The position numbers and the translations under genes were made by a program. From Petrimonas sp. IBARAKI (GTDB lineage: Bacteria > Bacteroidota > Bacteroidia > Bacteroidales > Dysgonomonadaceae), in assembly GCA_002356435.2 (NCBI GenBank), contig AP018040.2, positions 2,356,001 to 2,420,000 on the forward strand: a stretch of DNA of 64,000 nt, read 5' to 3'. The notes under the pieces were generated by a model. The model saw only the letters and a list, made by a program, of their open reading frames with translations, had not been told where the DNA came from and did no database searches. Below are positions 36,076-46,207 of the stretch, one piece after another (within the stretch, counting starts at the first letter, position 1; each line of letters starts with the position of its first letter).

Positions 36076-39000
36076 TTAAAATTGAATTTGTGCTCCGAAA
36101 GAATAAACCCTTTGGATGGGGTACGCAGTACCCAGGCCTACACTTCCCTGATTGGCGTCCGGATCCTTCATCAACCCTTCAGGATCGAGGCTGAAATGCA
36201 GTTTTGTATATTCCCAGAGATTTTGCCCGGAAACAAAGAATCTCAGGCTGTTCAGTTTGATTTTCTTCACTAGATCATGGGGTAAGGAATAGCCGAATGA
36301 AAAGTTTTTCAACCGTATATAGGCGGCATTTTGCATGTACTTGGTTTGAGGTTGCCCCAGATCATTCCCCCCTAATGCAATATATCCCTGTGGTTTGGGA
36401 AAGTATGCATTCGGATTTTCAGGTGTCCATCTATTTTCTATCACATGCTTTGTCATCACCTGATATTTCCGGTTATAAGGCCCCCAGAAATTAACGGCTT
36501 CGGCGCCGGGATAAATGTCCCTTTTCCCAACGCCATTAAAAAACACATTCATGTCGAACCCTTTCCAGGCACCATTAAGCGTTAATCCAAACTGATAACG
36601 GGGAGTCTCATTCCCTATAACCCTATAATCTCCAGGATTATCCAATGTCCTGTCTCCCCAACTAATGACACCGTCGTTGTTCTTATCTTCAAACTTTATC
36701 GTTCCCGCACTGGCATAGACCCTGCTGGTTGAGCTCGACGACAAGACCGCACTCTTTTTGGCCTCTTCATCCGTAAGAAAATACCCCAACGTAGTCAAGC
36801 CCCAGATTTCTCCAATAGTTTGTCCCACGTAATAATCTGCCAAATAATTTGTCGGATTATAATAATCCGTTATTTGGGACATGTAGTCCGACACGTTAAA
36901 ATACACGCCGTACATAAACCTGTCATCCAGCAGAGTAAAAGAATCGTTCCAATTGACATTCAACTCCCATCCTTTCGTTCTTAAAGATGCAATGTTTTCT
37001 TTAGGGACACTTGCTCCGAAAACAGATGGCAATGACCTGTAGTTGGCAAGCATATCTTTGGTGTCTCTCCTGAAAACATCCAATGTCGTATTGAATTTAC
37101 TGTTGAACAAAGAAAAATCCAGGCCTAAATTGAACGACTCGACCGTTTCCCAGGTAAAGTTGTCAGACTTCGGGGCAGGAGCAGACGTCAGGTTAACGAG
37201 GTTTCCGTCCAACGAAAAACCGGATTGGCTCACACTCATAATAGGAATATAGTCATAAGAGCCTATATTCGCATTACCCAATGAGCCGTACGAAAACCGC
37301 AATTTCAGATTAGGTACAATTGTCTTTAAAGGCTCGAAGAACGCTTCCTCGGATATTCGCCATGCAGCCGATGAAGAAAGATAGCCGTGTCCCCGTTTTT
37401 GTTTTTCAAATCTCGATGACAAGAAATAACTGGTATTAAATTCCACGAGATACCTGCTTTTCCAATTGTAGTTTAAGCGGGAAAAGATACTGCGTGACGA
37501 ATTCCGATTGTCGTCATCCCGCGTGTTTGAAGCGCCCGTTGCCAGGTTGAGAGAATGTTGGTCTACAGGAAGTGGATACAGTTTTTCAGCATAAGAATAC
37601 AAATAGTCATAATGTTCCTGGTTATACCCTCCCATGACCTTTATGTCATGGTCATTGATCAGTTTACTATACGTACCGTAGGCGTTAATGTTGGTCAATA
37701 CGCTTTTCCAGTTACTCCGGTATATTTTGGCCGGCCCGGCATCCGAATAATAATCCAAGACTATGTTTCTGTTGTTGAAAGAATTTGACAAGTACGGCCC
37801 AACATTATCCCACCACCTTAGGTAGTCTGTATTTTCATTTTGGTATGTCCCGTCTATTCGTATTTCCAAATCCTTGTTCAACAAAGAAATATCCACTCCC
37901 AATGTGGTTTTCACATCATGCACATCTTTCTCAATACCCGATTGTTTTTCGAGAAATCTCCTGTAGAACCCGATATCGGTAGGCACCATTTTCCCATCGA
38001 TATCTACATATTCAGGCATCATCGCGTTTGAATTCTCAATAAACCTGTATACATTGGAGGTAAAGCCATATAAATACTGGTTGGGATGCTCCTCATCCCT
38101 TTTAACCATTGTCGTATTATTAAACAAGGAAACATTCTTGTTGAGGTTGTACCTCAAATTAGACAACAAAGTGTATCTTTTAATTTTCTCGGGTTTGAAC
38201 TTAATATTCCCCTCTTCGTAATTGTAATCTCCCGCCAGGTAATATTGAAAAGAGTCGTTGGCTCCGCTGACACTGATCTGATGGTTTTGTTGAGGAGTAT
38301 ATTTGCGCAACCACTCTTTATAATAGTTATATACTTTTCCACCCAACAGCAAAGTCGATCGGCCGCCGATTATTTCTAATTTTGCCTGTGGAAGGGTCGG
38401 GTCCTTTTCATACAAGTAGGGATACTCCACCTGGGCATCGGTAAAATACGATTGCCCTATGTACTTATTGAATTCATTTTGATTTATATCGATATAATCT
38501 ACCGGATTATCGTATATTTCAGGGACAATGGTAGCTTTGCTGAATCCGAAGTAATTGTTGTATTCCACCTTGGATTTTCCCTTTTTTCCTGTTTTTGTGG
38601 TGATAAGGATAACCCCAAACGATGCACGTGCGCCATAAATAGTTGCCGAAGCGGCATCTTTCAAAATAGATATATCTTCAATATCATTCGGCGATAAATT
38701 ATTCAGACTATTGCTCGACTGAGGAACCCCGTCAATAACAATTAAAGGGTCACCTCCATTTATGGAGGTAGTTCCCCGTATATTAAAAGACGAGAATCTT
38801 CCCGGCTTCCCGTCGGCAGTAGACACATAAACACCCGGCAGCTGGCCTTGCAAAGCCTCCCCCATCGTGTTTACATGAAGAGACGCCAATCGGCTTTCGG
38901 ACATATTGTCCACAGCTCCTGTCAAATTCACTTTTTTCTGTGTTCCATAACCAACCACTACAACCTCATCCAATAGCTCTGCATCTTCGTGCATAACCAC

Positions 39001-39288
39001 ATTCATTGCGGAAGCACCGTCCCAGACAACTTCCTGCGCTGAAAAACCGATGTACGTAAAGACTATCGCCGCGTTTGCGGGAACGTTGATCGAGAAGTTC
39101 CCGTCTACGTCCGTCACCGTTCCGTTTGTGGTACCTTTTTGAATCACATTCACCCCTATGAGCGGGATGCCGGTAATGTCTTTCACGGTCCCCCTCAGGG
39201 TACTGTTTTGCGCAACTGCTCCTGCTGAAAGAGCCCAAAATAACACAATCAAGCTTATAAATACACTTGACAATTTACTTCTAACCAT
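36076..39288 (-). CDS. SusC/RagA family TonB-linked transporter (locus B)
   Basis: A 1070-residue transporter with regulatory-like domain (VKDITGIPLIGVNVIQKGTT), plug motif VVVGYGTQKKVNLTGAVDNM and a barrel ending in FGAQIQF. Its N-terminal 130 residues closely resemble those of locus A, while the barrel differs, as expected for paralogs handling different glycans. Confidence 0.97.
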   Translation of the reverse strand: MVRSKLSSVFISLIVLFWALSAGAVAQNSTLRGTVKDITGIPLIGVNVIQKGTTNGTVTDVDGNFSINVPANAAIVFTYIGFSAQEVVWDGASAMNVVMHEDAELLDEVVVVGYGTQKKVNLTGAVDNMSESRLASLHVNTMGEALQGQLPGVYVSTADGKPGRFSSFNIRGTTSINGGDPLIVIDGVPQSSNSLNNLSPNDIEDISILKDAASATIYGARASFGVILITTKTGKKGKSKVEYNNYFGFSKATIVPEIYDNPVDYIDINQNEFNKYIGQSYFTDAQVEYPYLYEKDPTLPQAKLEIIGGRSTLLLGGKVYNYYKEWLRKYTPQQNHQISVSGANDSFQYYLAGDYNYEEGNIKFKPEKIKRYTLLSNLRYNLNKNVSLFNNTTMVKRDEEHPNQYLYGFTSNVYRFIENSNAMMPEYVDIDGKMVPTDIGFYRRFLEKQSGIEKDVHDVKTTLGVDISLLNKDLEIRIDGTYQNENTDYLRWWDNVGPYLSNSFNNRNIVLDYYSDAGPAKIYRSNWKSVLTNINAYGTYSKLINDHDIKVMGGYNQEHYDYLYSYAEKLYPLPVDQHSLNLATGASNTRDDDNRNSSRSIFSRLNYNWKSRYLVEFNTSYFLSSRFEKQKRGHGYLSSSAAWRISEEAFFEPLKTIVPNLKLRFSYGSLGNANIGSYDYIPIMSVSQSGFSLDGNLVNLTSAPAPKSDNFTWETVESFNLGLDFSLFNSKFNTTLDVFRRDTKDMLANYRSLPSVFGASVPKENIASLRTKGWELNVNWNDSFTLLDDRFMYGVYFNVSDYMSQITDYYNPTNYLADYYVGQTIGEIWGLTTLGYFLTDEEAKKSAVLSSSSTSRVYASAGTIKFEDKNNDGVISWGDRTLDNPGDYRVIGNETPRYQFGLTLNGAWKGFDMNVFFNGVGKRDIYPGAEAVNFWGPYNRKYQVMTKHVIENRWTPENPNAYFPKPQGYIALGGNDLGQPQTKYMQNAAYIRLKNFSFGYSLPHDLVKKIKLNSLRFFVSGQNLWEYTKLHFSLDPEGLMKDPDANQGSVGLGTAYPIQRVYSFGAQIQF

Positions 39289-39329
39289 AATTTTTTTTGT
39301 TAATCAAATTAAAATTTCCAATCGAGACG

Positions 39330-39392
39330 CAAAGAAAAATTATACATGTTAAGAAGCGGTTACTTTTTAACGAAGAATTTGTTACTTAACAT
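39330..39392 (-). promoter_or_regulatory. Promoter and shared upstream motif of locus B susC
   Basis: On the minus strand ATGTTAAGTAACAAATTCTT (39392-39373) lies 43 bases before TTTCTTTG (39337-39330), the probable -7 element. The motif differs from that of locus A in 2 of 20 positions and has the same spacing. Confidence 0.5.
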
Positions 39393-39409
39393 TTGAGGAT
39401 TGAACACAA

Positions 39410-39453
39410 CCCAATAAAAACCCCTCAAGACAGTTTTGAACCGCCTTGAGGGG
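39410..39453 (-). terminator. Rho-independent terminator after the GH123-like gene
   Basis: Stem CCCCTCAAG/CTTGAGGGG (39421-39453) with a 15-base loop; on the minus strand it is followed by TTTTTATT. It ends the locus C operon, 41 bp after the stop at 39494. Confidence 0.8.
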
Positions 39454-39493
39454 CAAACATTTACCGGTTTCATTGCCGGTGATATCGAGGAGT

Positions 39494-41233
39494 TTATTCA
39501 GACAACAGTTCCATCAACCTCCTCCTGTGCTCTCTGAACGCAGTTATGTTGTTATCATATCTATCAAAACTGTAAATCACTTTATCAATGATATCGCGGG
39601 CCGCTTCTGGATCTTTCTTTTCGAGCATCTTGAAAAGTTCATAATCCACAATTCCATCACGCATAGCTTCAAACCGGATTGAACTAAGAAGTTTATCACC
39701 TTGTGGATAAATTATCCAGGAGTCGCCTCCCGGTAAAATATTTCCTCCTTCATAATTAATTGAAGTTTGTTCATCCCAGGGATCCGTTCGCCAATGATTG
39801 AGCCCCCAATGCAAATAACCGGGTATGTTATACTTGAAGTTTAACCAATGTATATACCGGGTTTTAAGTAAAGGCAACTCAATAAACCGATTGGCGTATT
39901 CTCCCTTGGGAGACAGGCATGTATAAAACCATGCTTCTTTCCCTTCACTATTTTTATTGATGTTATTGTAAAAATAATAATCCTTGTTCATGAAATCCAG
40001 TTGAGGCACGTATATGTCCACGATATCCTCCAGATCTTTGCTATGTGTAGCTTCAATAATTTTAATCTCCGGGTACACTTGCTTGACAAACCGTGCAATT
40101 TCCACATAACTTTGTACGTTAGTAGGTGTAGGTTCGTCGGCAATATATTGTAAATAATTACCCTCCCACCCTTTTTCCTTCAGGTGTTGTTTAAGAGAAG
40201 TGAAGAAATCAACGTAAAACTGCTGAGCTCGCTCATTGGATAATGGCAGTTTTTCAAACCTATTTTCGGCGTTTCTATCCACTGAAGGCACCCTCACCAC
40301 AAACTGTGAATCCCAATTACTTTCTCTCGTCCCAATGTGCCCCCCTTCTAACCTGCCAATAACCCCTTCCTGTATGAAAATTTCTACCACTTTGTCGAAT
40401 CGGCCGAAATCTACTTGCCACTTCCCATTTATGAATGCAAAATCAGATAAATCCAGTGGGGAAATTCTGGCCGAGTTCTGTCTGTATTCCGCCATCATTT
40501 TTGCCAGTTTCCGGATGTACTCCCAATGTTGTGGAGAAAAAGATTCAAAATCTTCACCCCGGTTCATCCATTTAAGTTGAGCCGCATCTATTGTGAACCA
40601 ATTTGTTACCCATAAACTGGTTTTATCAATTGTTACAGGATAAACCCTGACAGAATAGTCCTTTTCGATATGAAATTCTTTGTTTTCAATATTCCCATTA
40701 ATTATCACCTTGCCACTATACAGTCCGGGGCTAGCATCCGAGGGGATGGGTATAGTGATCCAAATTGGCTGTGAATTACCAAATTTCACATCAATCTCAT
40801 CCTCTTCCAATAACGGATCGGGAAAATAACCTGAAGGTGAATTGATTCTGTCCCGGGAATAATCCCAGATACTTCGCCCAACTTTAACAAAACCAACAAA
40901 TCTTACTTTCGATGCGGGGAGCAGTTTGTCTTTATTTGATGCTTGGGTAACCGTTACCCTTAAGTTGTTTATTGTATAGGGTGAGCGAACAACAAACTGT
41001 AGACTGGCATGTTCGCCTCGGACCACTTCACTAATTGCTTCTTGTGAACCCGGGAAAAAACTGCTTTCGGCAAGAATTTTCTCCATAGGGTCAACATATT
41101 CAAATTGAATCTCTTTACTGTCGCAACTAAAACCAGAGAAACAAATCACAAATAGTAAAATGATTGCATTCAAAAAAGTTCTTTTTACTGAATTAGACAG
41201 ATAAGATGTGTTATTTTTCAACGTCATGTTCAT
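39494..41233 (-). CDS. GH123-like glycoside hydrolase (DUF4091 family), lipoprotein, locus C
   Basis: A 579-residue exported protein. The leader ends FSGFSCDSKE, with a likely lipid Cys near residue 37; translation may start at the third Met-proximal ATG (MTLKNN). An N-terminal beta-sandwich (LQFVVRSPYTINNLRVTVTQ) precedes a TIM-barrel catalytic part. IADEPTPTN near residue 365 carries adjacent Asp and Glu, the catalytic pair of GH123 beta-N-acetylgalactosaminidases; GYLHWGLNHWRTDPW and YPQGDKLLSSIRFEAMRDGIVDYELFKML are typical of the DUF4091 C-terminal region. Retaining, substrate-assisted cleavage of beta-GalNAc is the known family activity; the actual substrate here is not known. It is the last gene of locus C. 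Confidence 0.82.
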   Translation of the reverse strand: MNMTLKNNTSYLSNSVKRTFLNAIILLFVICFSGFSCDSKEIQFEYVDPMEKILAESSFFPGSQEAISEVVRGEHASLQFVVRSPYTINNLRVTVTQASNKDKLLPASKVRFVGFVKVGRSIWDYSRDRINSPSGYFPDPLLEEDEIDVKFGNSQPIWITIPIPSDASPGLYSGKVIINGNIENKEFHIEKDYSVRVYPVTIDKTSLWVTNWFTIDAAQLKWMNRGEDFESFSPQHWEYIRKLAKMMAEYRQNSARISPLDLSDFAFINGKWQVDFGRFDKVVEIFIQEGVIGRLEGGHIGTRESNWDSQFVVRVPSVDRNAENRFEKLPLSNERAQQFYVDFFTSLKQHLKEKGWEGNYLQYIADEPTPTNVQSYVEIARFVKQVYPEIKIIEATHSKDLEDIVDIYVPQLDFMNKDYYFYNNINKNSEGKEAWFYTCLSPKGEYANRFIELPLLKTRYIHWLNFKYNIPGYLHWGLNHWRTDPWDEQTSINYEGGNILPGGDSWIIYPQGDKLLSSIRFEAMRDGIVDYELFKMLEKKDPEAARDIIDKVIYSFDRYDNNITAFREHRRRLMELLSE

Positions 41234-41267
41234 CGATTTTTTAATAAATTAGACAAAACTTTATCAC

Positions 41268-43043
41268 TCACTCCCAACCCGGGTTTTGCGTCAACTCACC
41301 GTTCAGTGATATTTGGGCAGGAGGAACCGGATATAAATAATCCCTGTCGGGTTTGAATCCGAACCCGTTTGGTAGATTTTTCTGATACGGATCGAGGTAG
41401 CCGTCTTCATTCACAAAAATATCTTTTCCAGGAATTAACAAAGGGCCTCCATCTACATAGTTATCCTCACTATCCTGAACTCCCGTCCAGAAGTCCTTGT
41501 CGAACCAGTAACCAAGAGGACGTTTGCCAACAATCAAATGATGCGCCCTCCATCTCAGCAGGTCATCAGCCCTATATCCTTCACACGCCAGTTCTACTCT
41601 TCTTTCCCTACGCACCTCGTTAATAATGGGTGAAAGTTCCGGAAATTGCCAATCAGGATCGTTCGCCATGGAGTGTAAACTTAGAGCCGGCATGGCTGCC
41701 CTTGAACGAATTTTGTTTATTGTCAAATCTATATCGTTTTGTGTTATAGTCCCGAGCTCCGCTTTTGCTTCCGCATAATTTAAAAGTGCCTCTGCATAGC
41801 GAAAGATAGGCATGGATGTTTCCGATGCATTTTGTTCCGGTTGTCCTTTTGATTCGGTGTCAAGCCCCTTTTTCAACATATAACCCGTAGTGTTTCCTCC
41901 TTCCCCGCCCTGATCTATGTAAGGCCGGGTAAATTCATATCCGGGTACTAGAACTCCGTTTTGGGTTCTTCTGGGCTCCCCTTCTTTCCAATAAATCATT
42001 TGCCTTAATCGTGGATCCCTATTCTCCACTACCATTTCCAATGACTTGTCACCCCTATATAACGGGCTTAAAGATATAGGCTTTCCGTCCTCGCACAGGT
42101 AGCTCTCTATTAGCGATTTAGTCAATCCCGTTCCGGCGCCGCTCGTTGTATATCGTTGAAGATTATGCACTGTGTTCAGCGAAATATTATAATCCCTCGA
42201 GAGTAAAACCTCACCTATACCGCTTAGGTCATCACGGTTAAACAATGAAGCATAATCAACTTCGGGATTGCCGGTGGAGTATAGTTCTATGGTATTCATG
42301 TCCATCAGCTGCTTCGCCGCAGAGGCAGCGATTTCCAGGTACTCCTGTCCATTACTACCCTTCACTCCAAAGACAGTTTCCTGATGATACTTCTCCCATG
42401 TTCCTTCATAAAGAGCCACTCGCGATTTATATAAAAGAGCGGACTCCTTATTGATGCGATTACGTGTTGATGCTGCTTTAGGAGGTAGTTTTTCTATTGC
42501 CTGGGAAAGGTCATCCAGAATGTAGTCGATAACCTCTTTACGGGGGGTACGTGCTGCAAAAAGTTCTTCTGAATCAGGGGTCAGCACTTGCGAAACATAC
42601 GGAACATCCCCATACTGTCTTACTAGATTAAAGTATGCAAATGCTCTGAAGAAATATGCCTCACCCACATATGGAGCTATTTCAGACTCGGAAACACTCA
42701 TCTCTTTGTATTTGTTTAACATGATATTGATGCTCCTGATTCGTGAATAATCCCAACTTCCGTTATTTGTCGTAATCGTGTTGGTTCCGGCTAAACGATT
42801 ATCATAAAAGCGGCTTGCCATATTGTCACTGTTGTTATCTTCCCACAGATATCCTCCTCCCCAGCTGGGAAATTGAGGCAGCATCGTATAAAATTGATTA
42901 ACGTATAGCTGCAGGTCCGATGCAGACTTCCAATAATCGACATCTGTAATGGAGTCAAGCGGTGTTTTATTCAGGTAATCATCCAAATCACAACTTGTGA
43001 GAACCGTAAAGGAGAATACTATTAAATATATAATTTTTTTCAT
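41268..43043 (-). CDS. SusD/RagB family glycan-binding lipoprotein (locus C)
   Basis: A 591-residue SusD homolog with leader FTVLTSCDLDDYLNKTP (Cys 18), core AYFFRAFAYFNLVRQYGDVPYVS, YAEALLNYAEAKAELGTI and RRERRVELACEGYRADDLLRWRAH, and C-terminal LTQNPGWE. It starts 20 bp after susC and is followed by the GH123-like gene. Confidence 0.95.
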   Translation of the reverse strand: MKKIIYLIVFSFTVLTSCDLDDYLNKTPLDSITDVDYWKSASDLQLYVNQFYTMLPQFPSWGGGYLWEDNNSDNMASRFYDNRLAGTNTITTNNGSWDYSRIRSINIMLNKYKEMSVSESEIAPYVGEAYFFRAFAYFNLVRQYGDVPYVSQVLTPDSEELFAARTPRKEVIDYILDDLSQAIEKLPPKAASTRNRINKESALLYKSRVALYEGTWEKYHQETVFGVKGSNGQEYLEIAASAAKQLMDMNTIELYSTGNPEVDYASLFNRDDLSGIGEVLLSRDYNISLNTVHNLQRYTTSGAGTGLTKSLIESYLCEDGKPISLSPLYRGDKSLEMVVENRDPRLRQMIYWKEGEPRRTQNGVLVPGYEFTRPYIDQGGEGGNTTGYMLKKGLDTESKGQPEQNASETSMPIFRYAEALLNYAEAKAELGTITQNDIDLTINKIRSRAAMPALSLHSMANDPDWQFPELSPIINEVRRERRVELACEGYRADDLLRWRAHHLIVGKRPLGYWFDKDFWTGVQDSEDNYVDGGPLLIPGKDIFVNEDGYLDPYQKNLPNGFGFKPDRDYLYPVPPAQISLNGELTQNPGWE

Positions 43044-43063
43044 ACTTGTAATTCTTTTGTATT

Positions 43064-46000
43064 TTATAAATCAACATTTAATCCAAACGAAAAAGTTCTT
43101 CTCAGGGGATAAGCTTTTCCCGATCCGTAAGCCCCAACAAATGCAGTTTCAGGATCAAATGTTTTATTCATTTTAGTTAGTGTAAATAAGTTTTCACCCG
43201 TGATAAAAAATCTGATTTTCTCAATTGGGAATTTTATCTTTTTTTCTACCGGGAGTGTATATCCAAATTGAAAACTCTTCAACCTGAAGTAAGCTGCATT
43301 TTGCAGAAAACGAGTCTGAGTCTGAATGTTTTTTGAATGTTCATTCGTACCTAAATAGGGTTTTGGATAATAAGCGTTCGGATTTTCCGAACTCCAGTAA
43401 TCCAGATGTTGAACGAAAACACTGCTTTGCCATACGTCTCCTGTTATTCCGTAAAACATATTACCCGACGGTGCTGCATCACGCTTGCCAACACCCTGAC
43501 AAAAAACACTTAAATCAAAATTCTTCCAGTCAAGTCCAAGATTAATACCGTAGCTAAAGCGCGGAGTTGAGTTTCCAATAATAGACAAGTCGCCATGATC
43601 GTCTAACGTATTGTTTCCGGGATTAATTTTTCCATCCTTATTTAAATCTGCGTATTCGATGTCCCCCTCACCCCACCGCGAGAAGAAATATGTTTGATCG
43701 GGGCCGGCATCAGCTTCTTCCTGGCTTTGATAGATACCCACGGTATTATATCCCCAGATCTCCCCTATCTTACGTCCTACATAATAATCAGACAGTACTC
43801 CATTGTCATTTTTATACCTGGTAATTGTTGTCTGGTTGTCTGAAAGATTAAAAGCCATGTTGTATCCCAAATCACCAATTTTATCACGCCATGCTATTTG
43901 CATTTCAAACCCTTTGGTCTGGAGGTCTGCATTATTTCTTTTTGGCGCAGATGCTCCTAAAGTTGCCGGCAAGCTTTCTGCCGGGCCAAACATATTTTTT
44001 GTCTCCCTTACGAAATAATCATAAATCAAGCTCAACCTGTTATTCAAAAAGTAAGAGTCAAATCCAATATTTGCTGTCCGTACCGTTTCCCAGGTCACAT
44101 CAGGTGATATTAATCCGGCTGCTCTAACGTATATGGGACGAGCGCCATTAATTATCCAATTGAGGTTTTTAGTTATACCCATTGTCGGCAGGTATAAATA
44201 ATTTGCAACGTCCTGGTTACCCACCTCACCCATAGAACCTCGAATCTTTAAAAAGCTGACTTTAGATGCCAGGTTATCCTCCCAAAAATCATTGTTTGAG
44301 ATTACGTAACCTGCCGAGAACGCGGGGAAAAACCCCCAGTTATATCCGGGTGCAAACCTGGAAGAACCATTGTATCTGCCAAGTACTTCGAATAAGAACG
44401 TATCGTTGAAATTGTAGTTTATCCGGCCAAAGTAACTTAAAGTGCTCCAATGGCCTTTATTACCCGAGAGGTAAATTTGACCCGTAGCTGTTTTTAAGGA
44501 CGGGACTGATTCTGTAACCAAGTCATTATTTCTACCTTCTACGGATGTATGGTAATAATATTCATTCTGCATACCGCCCATAAAAGTAATTTTATGCTTT
44601 GCGATATTTAAATCAAAATTAGAGTATAAATTGTTGGTGTTGTAAAAGTCACGGGAACAGTTTTCCAGATAAAAATTCGGAAAAGAAACCCCGCTCCTGC
44701 TTTTAGTTATACCATCCGCCAATGTACTGTAGACCGTTTTTTTATGGTTGGTCTGGTTGTTGAAATTCTGGCGTATATTGGTTTCAAAGTTAATTTTCCA
44801 GCCTTTAAGAGGTTCAAGAATAACATTGACGCTATTCAACAATTCATTTTGATTTCTTTTGTTCCTGCCCGCTTGTGATAACAACAAGTGATAACTTTCG
44901 TAATAGTTGCCGTTTGGATCTTTTTCCGGCATATTCGACCAGGTTCTGGCAATTGAATGATGAAAGTCCCCAATGTCGGAGTAGTTATGAGGTGTATCTA
45001 TATCGCGCCGTGTGTATCTGTTGTTGAATTGTAACGATAGCCAATTGCTGATTTTTGAATCAATATTCGCAACGAAATTATACCGTTGGAATTTCTCATC
45101 TCCAATTCTGTAAATTCCATCTTCATTATAGAAACCACCTGAGATGAAATAGTTAGCTTTTTGACTTCCTCCGCTTACGTTGATATCATGTTTTTGCGTA
45201 AGTGCCCACGGTTTATAATACACCTGATACCAGTTAGTGTTACCAACAGCATCGTAATAGCTGGTAAACCGATCAGGATTAGTCGGATTAACCGTGATAG
45301 CAGGATGTGTACCGGGATTTTCGTGGTTCTCCCTGGCTTTTTGTAACGTTTCGCTTGTTATGGGAGAGGTTAACCCTGCATTGTGAAAAGCTGTATCCAA
45401 TGTGTACAACCATTCATAACCTGAAGCAGGTTGAGGAAGATTAACAGGGCCATTCATTCCGAAAGTAGAATTAAGCCGGACCGATATTTTTCCTGCGGTA
45501 TCCCTTCCCCTTTTCGTTTTTATGTTGAGTACTCCAAAAGCTGCCCTGGAACCAAAAATAGCTGTCGCGGTAGCATCTTTCATGACAGCAATAGATTCAA
45601 CGTCATTCGGGTTTATATTTTCCAATTTAGACTCAACACCATCAATAATTACCAATGGATTGCTTCCCGACAAAGAACCATAGCCACGGATATTAATAGA
45701 GGGAACCGAGCCGGGCTCGCCTCCTTGATTGTTAATGGAGACATTTACGTTAGCCAAAACCCCTTGTAATGCAGATGTCATGTTAGAGGTTATTCGGTTT
45801 TCCAGTTCCTCTCCCCTAACCTGGGCAATGGCACCTGTGAGGGTTTCCTTTTTCTGTACCCCATAGCCCACAACCACCACTTCATCGAGCGTTTCCGCAT
45901 CCTCCTGTAACACGATATTGAGGGTTGTTCTTCCGTTAACAGCAACACTTTGTGAAGCCATACCCACGTAAGATATTTCCAAAGTAGCGTTGGAAGGGAC

Positions 46001-46207
46001 GTTTGAAAGAATAAAAGTGCCATCGATATCCGTAACTGTGCCTACGGATGTTCCTTTCACCTGCACCGTTACGCCTATCAACGGTTCTCCCGAGGTATCG
46101 GTCACCGTGCCTCTTACCGTTATGTTTTGGGCAGGCAGACATAAGGAAAATAACCACATAAAGAGAAAAAATATCCCTTTTTTTACACTTGAAAACACTT
46201 GTTTCAT
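43064..46207 (-). CDS. SusC/RagA family TonB-linked transporter (locus C)
   Basis: A 1047-residue transporter with signal peptide, regulatory-like domain (VTDTSGEPLIGVTVQVKGTS), plug motif VVVGYGVQKKETLTGAIAQV and barrel ending FSFGLNVDL. It is more distant from the loci A and B proteins than those are from each other, and its upstream region lacks their shared motif. Confidence 0.97.
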   Translation of the reverse strand: MKQVFSSVKKGIFFLFMWLFSLCLPAQNITVRGTVTDTSGEPLIGVTVQVKGTSVGTVTDIDGTFILSNVPSNATLEISYVGMASQSVAVNGRTTLNIVLQEDAETLDEVVVVGYGVQKKETLTGAIAQVRGEELENRITSNMTSALQGVLANVNVSINNQGGEPGSVPSINIRGYGSLSGSNPLVIIDGVESKLENINPNDVESIAVMKDATATAIFGSRAAFGVLNIKTKRGRDTAGKISVRLNSTFGMNGPVNLPQPASGYEWLYTLDTAFHNAGLTSPITSETLQKARENHENPGTHPAITVNPTNPDRFTSYYDAVGNTNWYQVYYKPWALTQKHDINVSGGSQKANYFISGGFYNEDGIYRIGDEKFQRYNFVANIDSKISNWLSLQFNNRYTRRDIDTPHNYSDIGDFHHSIARTWSNMPEKDPNGNYYESYHLLLSQAGRNKRNQNELLNSVNVILEPLKGWKINFETNIRQNFNNQTNHKKTVYSTLADGITKSRSGVSFPNFYLENCSRDFYNTNNLYSNFDLNIAKHKITFMGGMQNEYYYHTSVEGRNNDLVTESVPSLKTATGQIYLSGNKGHWSTLSYFGRINYNFNDTFLFEVLGRYNGSSRFAPGYNWGFFPAFSAGYVISNNDFWEDNLASKVSFLKIRGSMGEVGNQDVANYLYLPTMGITKNLNWIINGARPIYVRAAGLISPDVTWETVRTANIGFDSYFLNNRLSLIYDYFVRETKNMFGPAESLPATLGASAPKRNNADLQTKGFEMQIAWRDKIGDLGYNMAFNLSDNQTTITRYKNDNGVLSDYYVGRKIGEIWGYNTVGIYQSQEEADAGPDQTYFFSRWGEGDIEYADLNKDGKINPGNNTLDDHGDLSIIGNSTPRFSYGINLGLDWKNFDLSVFCQGVGKRDAAPSGNMFYGITGDVWQSSVFVQHLDYWSSENPNAYYPKPYLGTNEHSKNIQTQTRFLQNAAYFRLKSFQFGYTLPVEKKIKFPIEKIRFFITGENLFTLTKMNKTFDPETAFVGAYGSGKAYPLRRTFSFGLNVDL

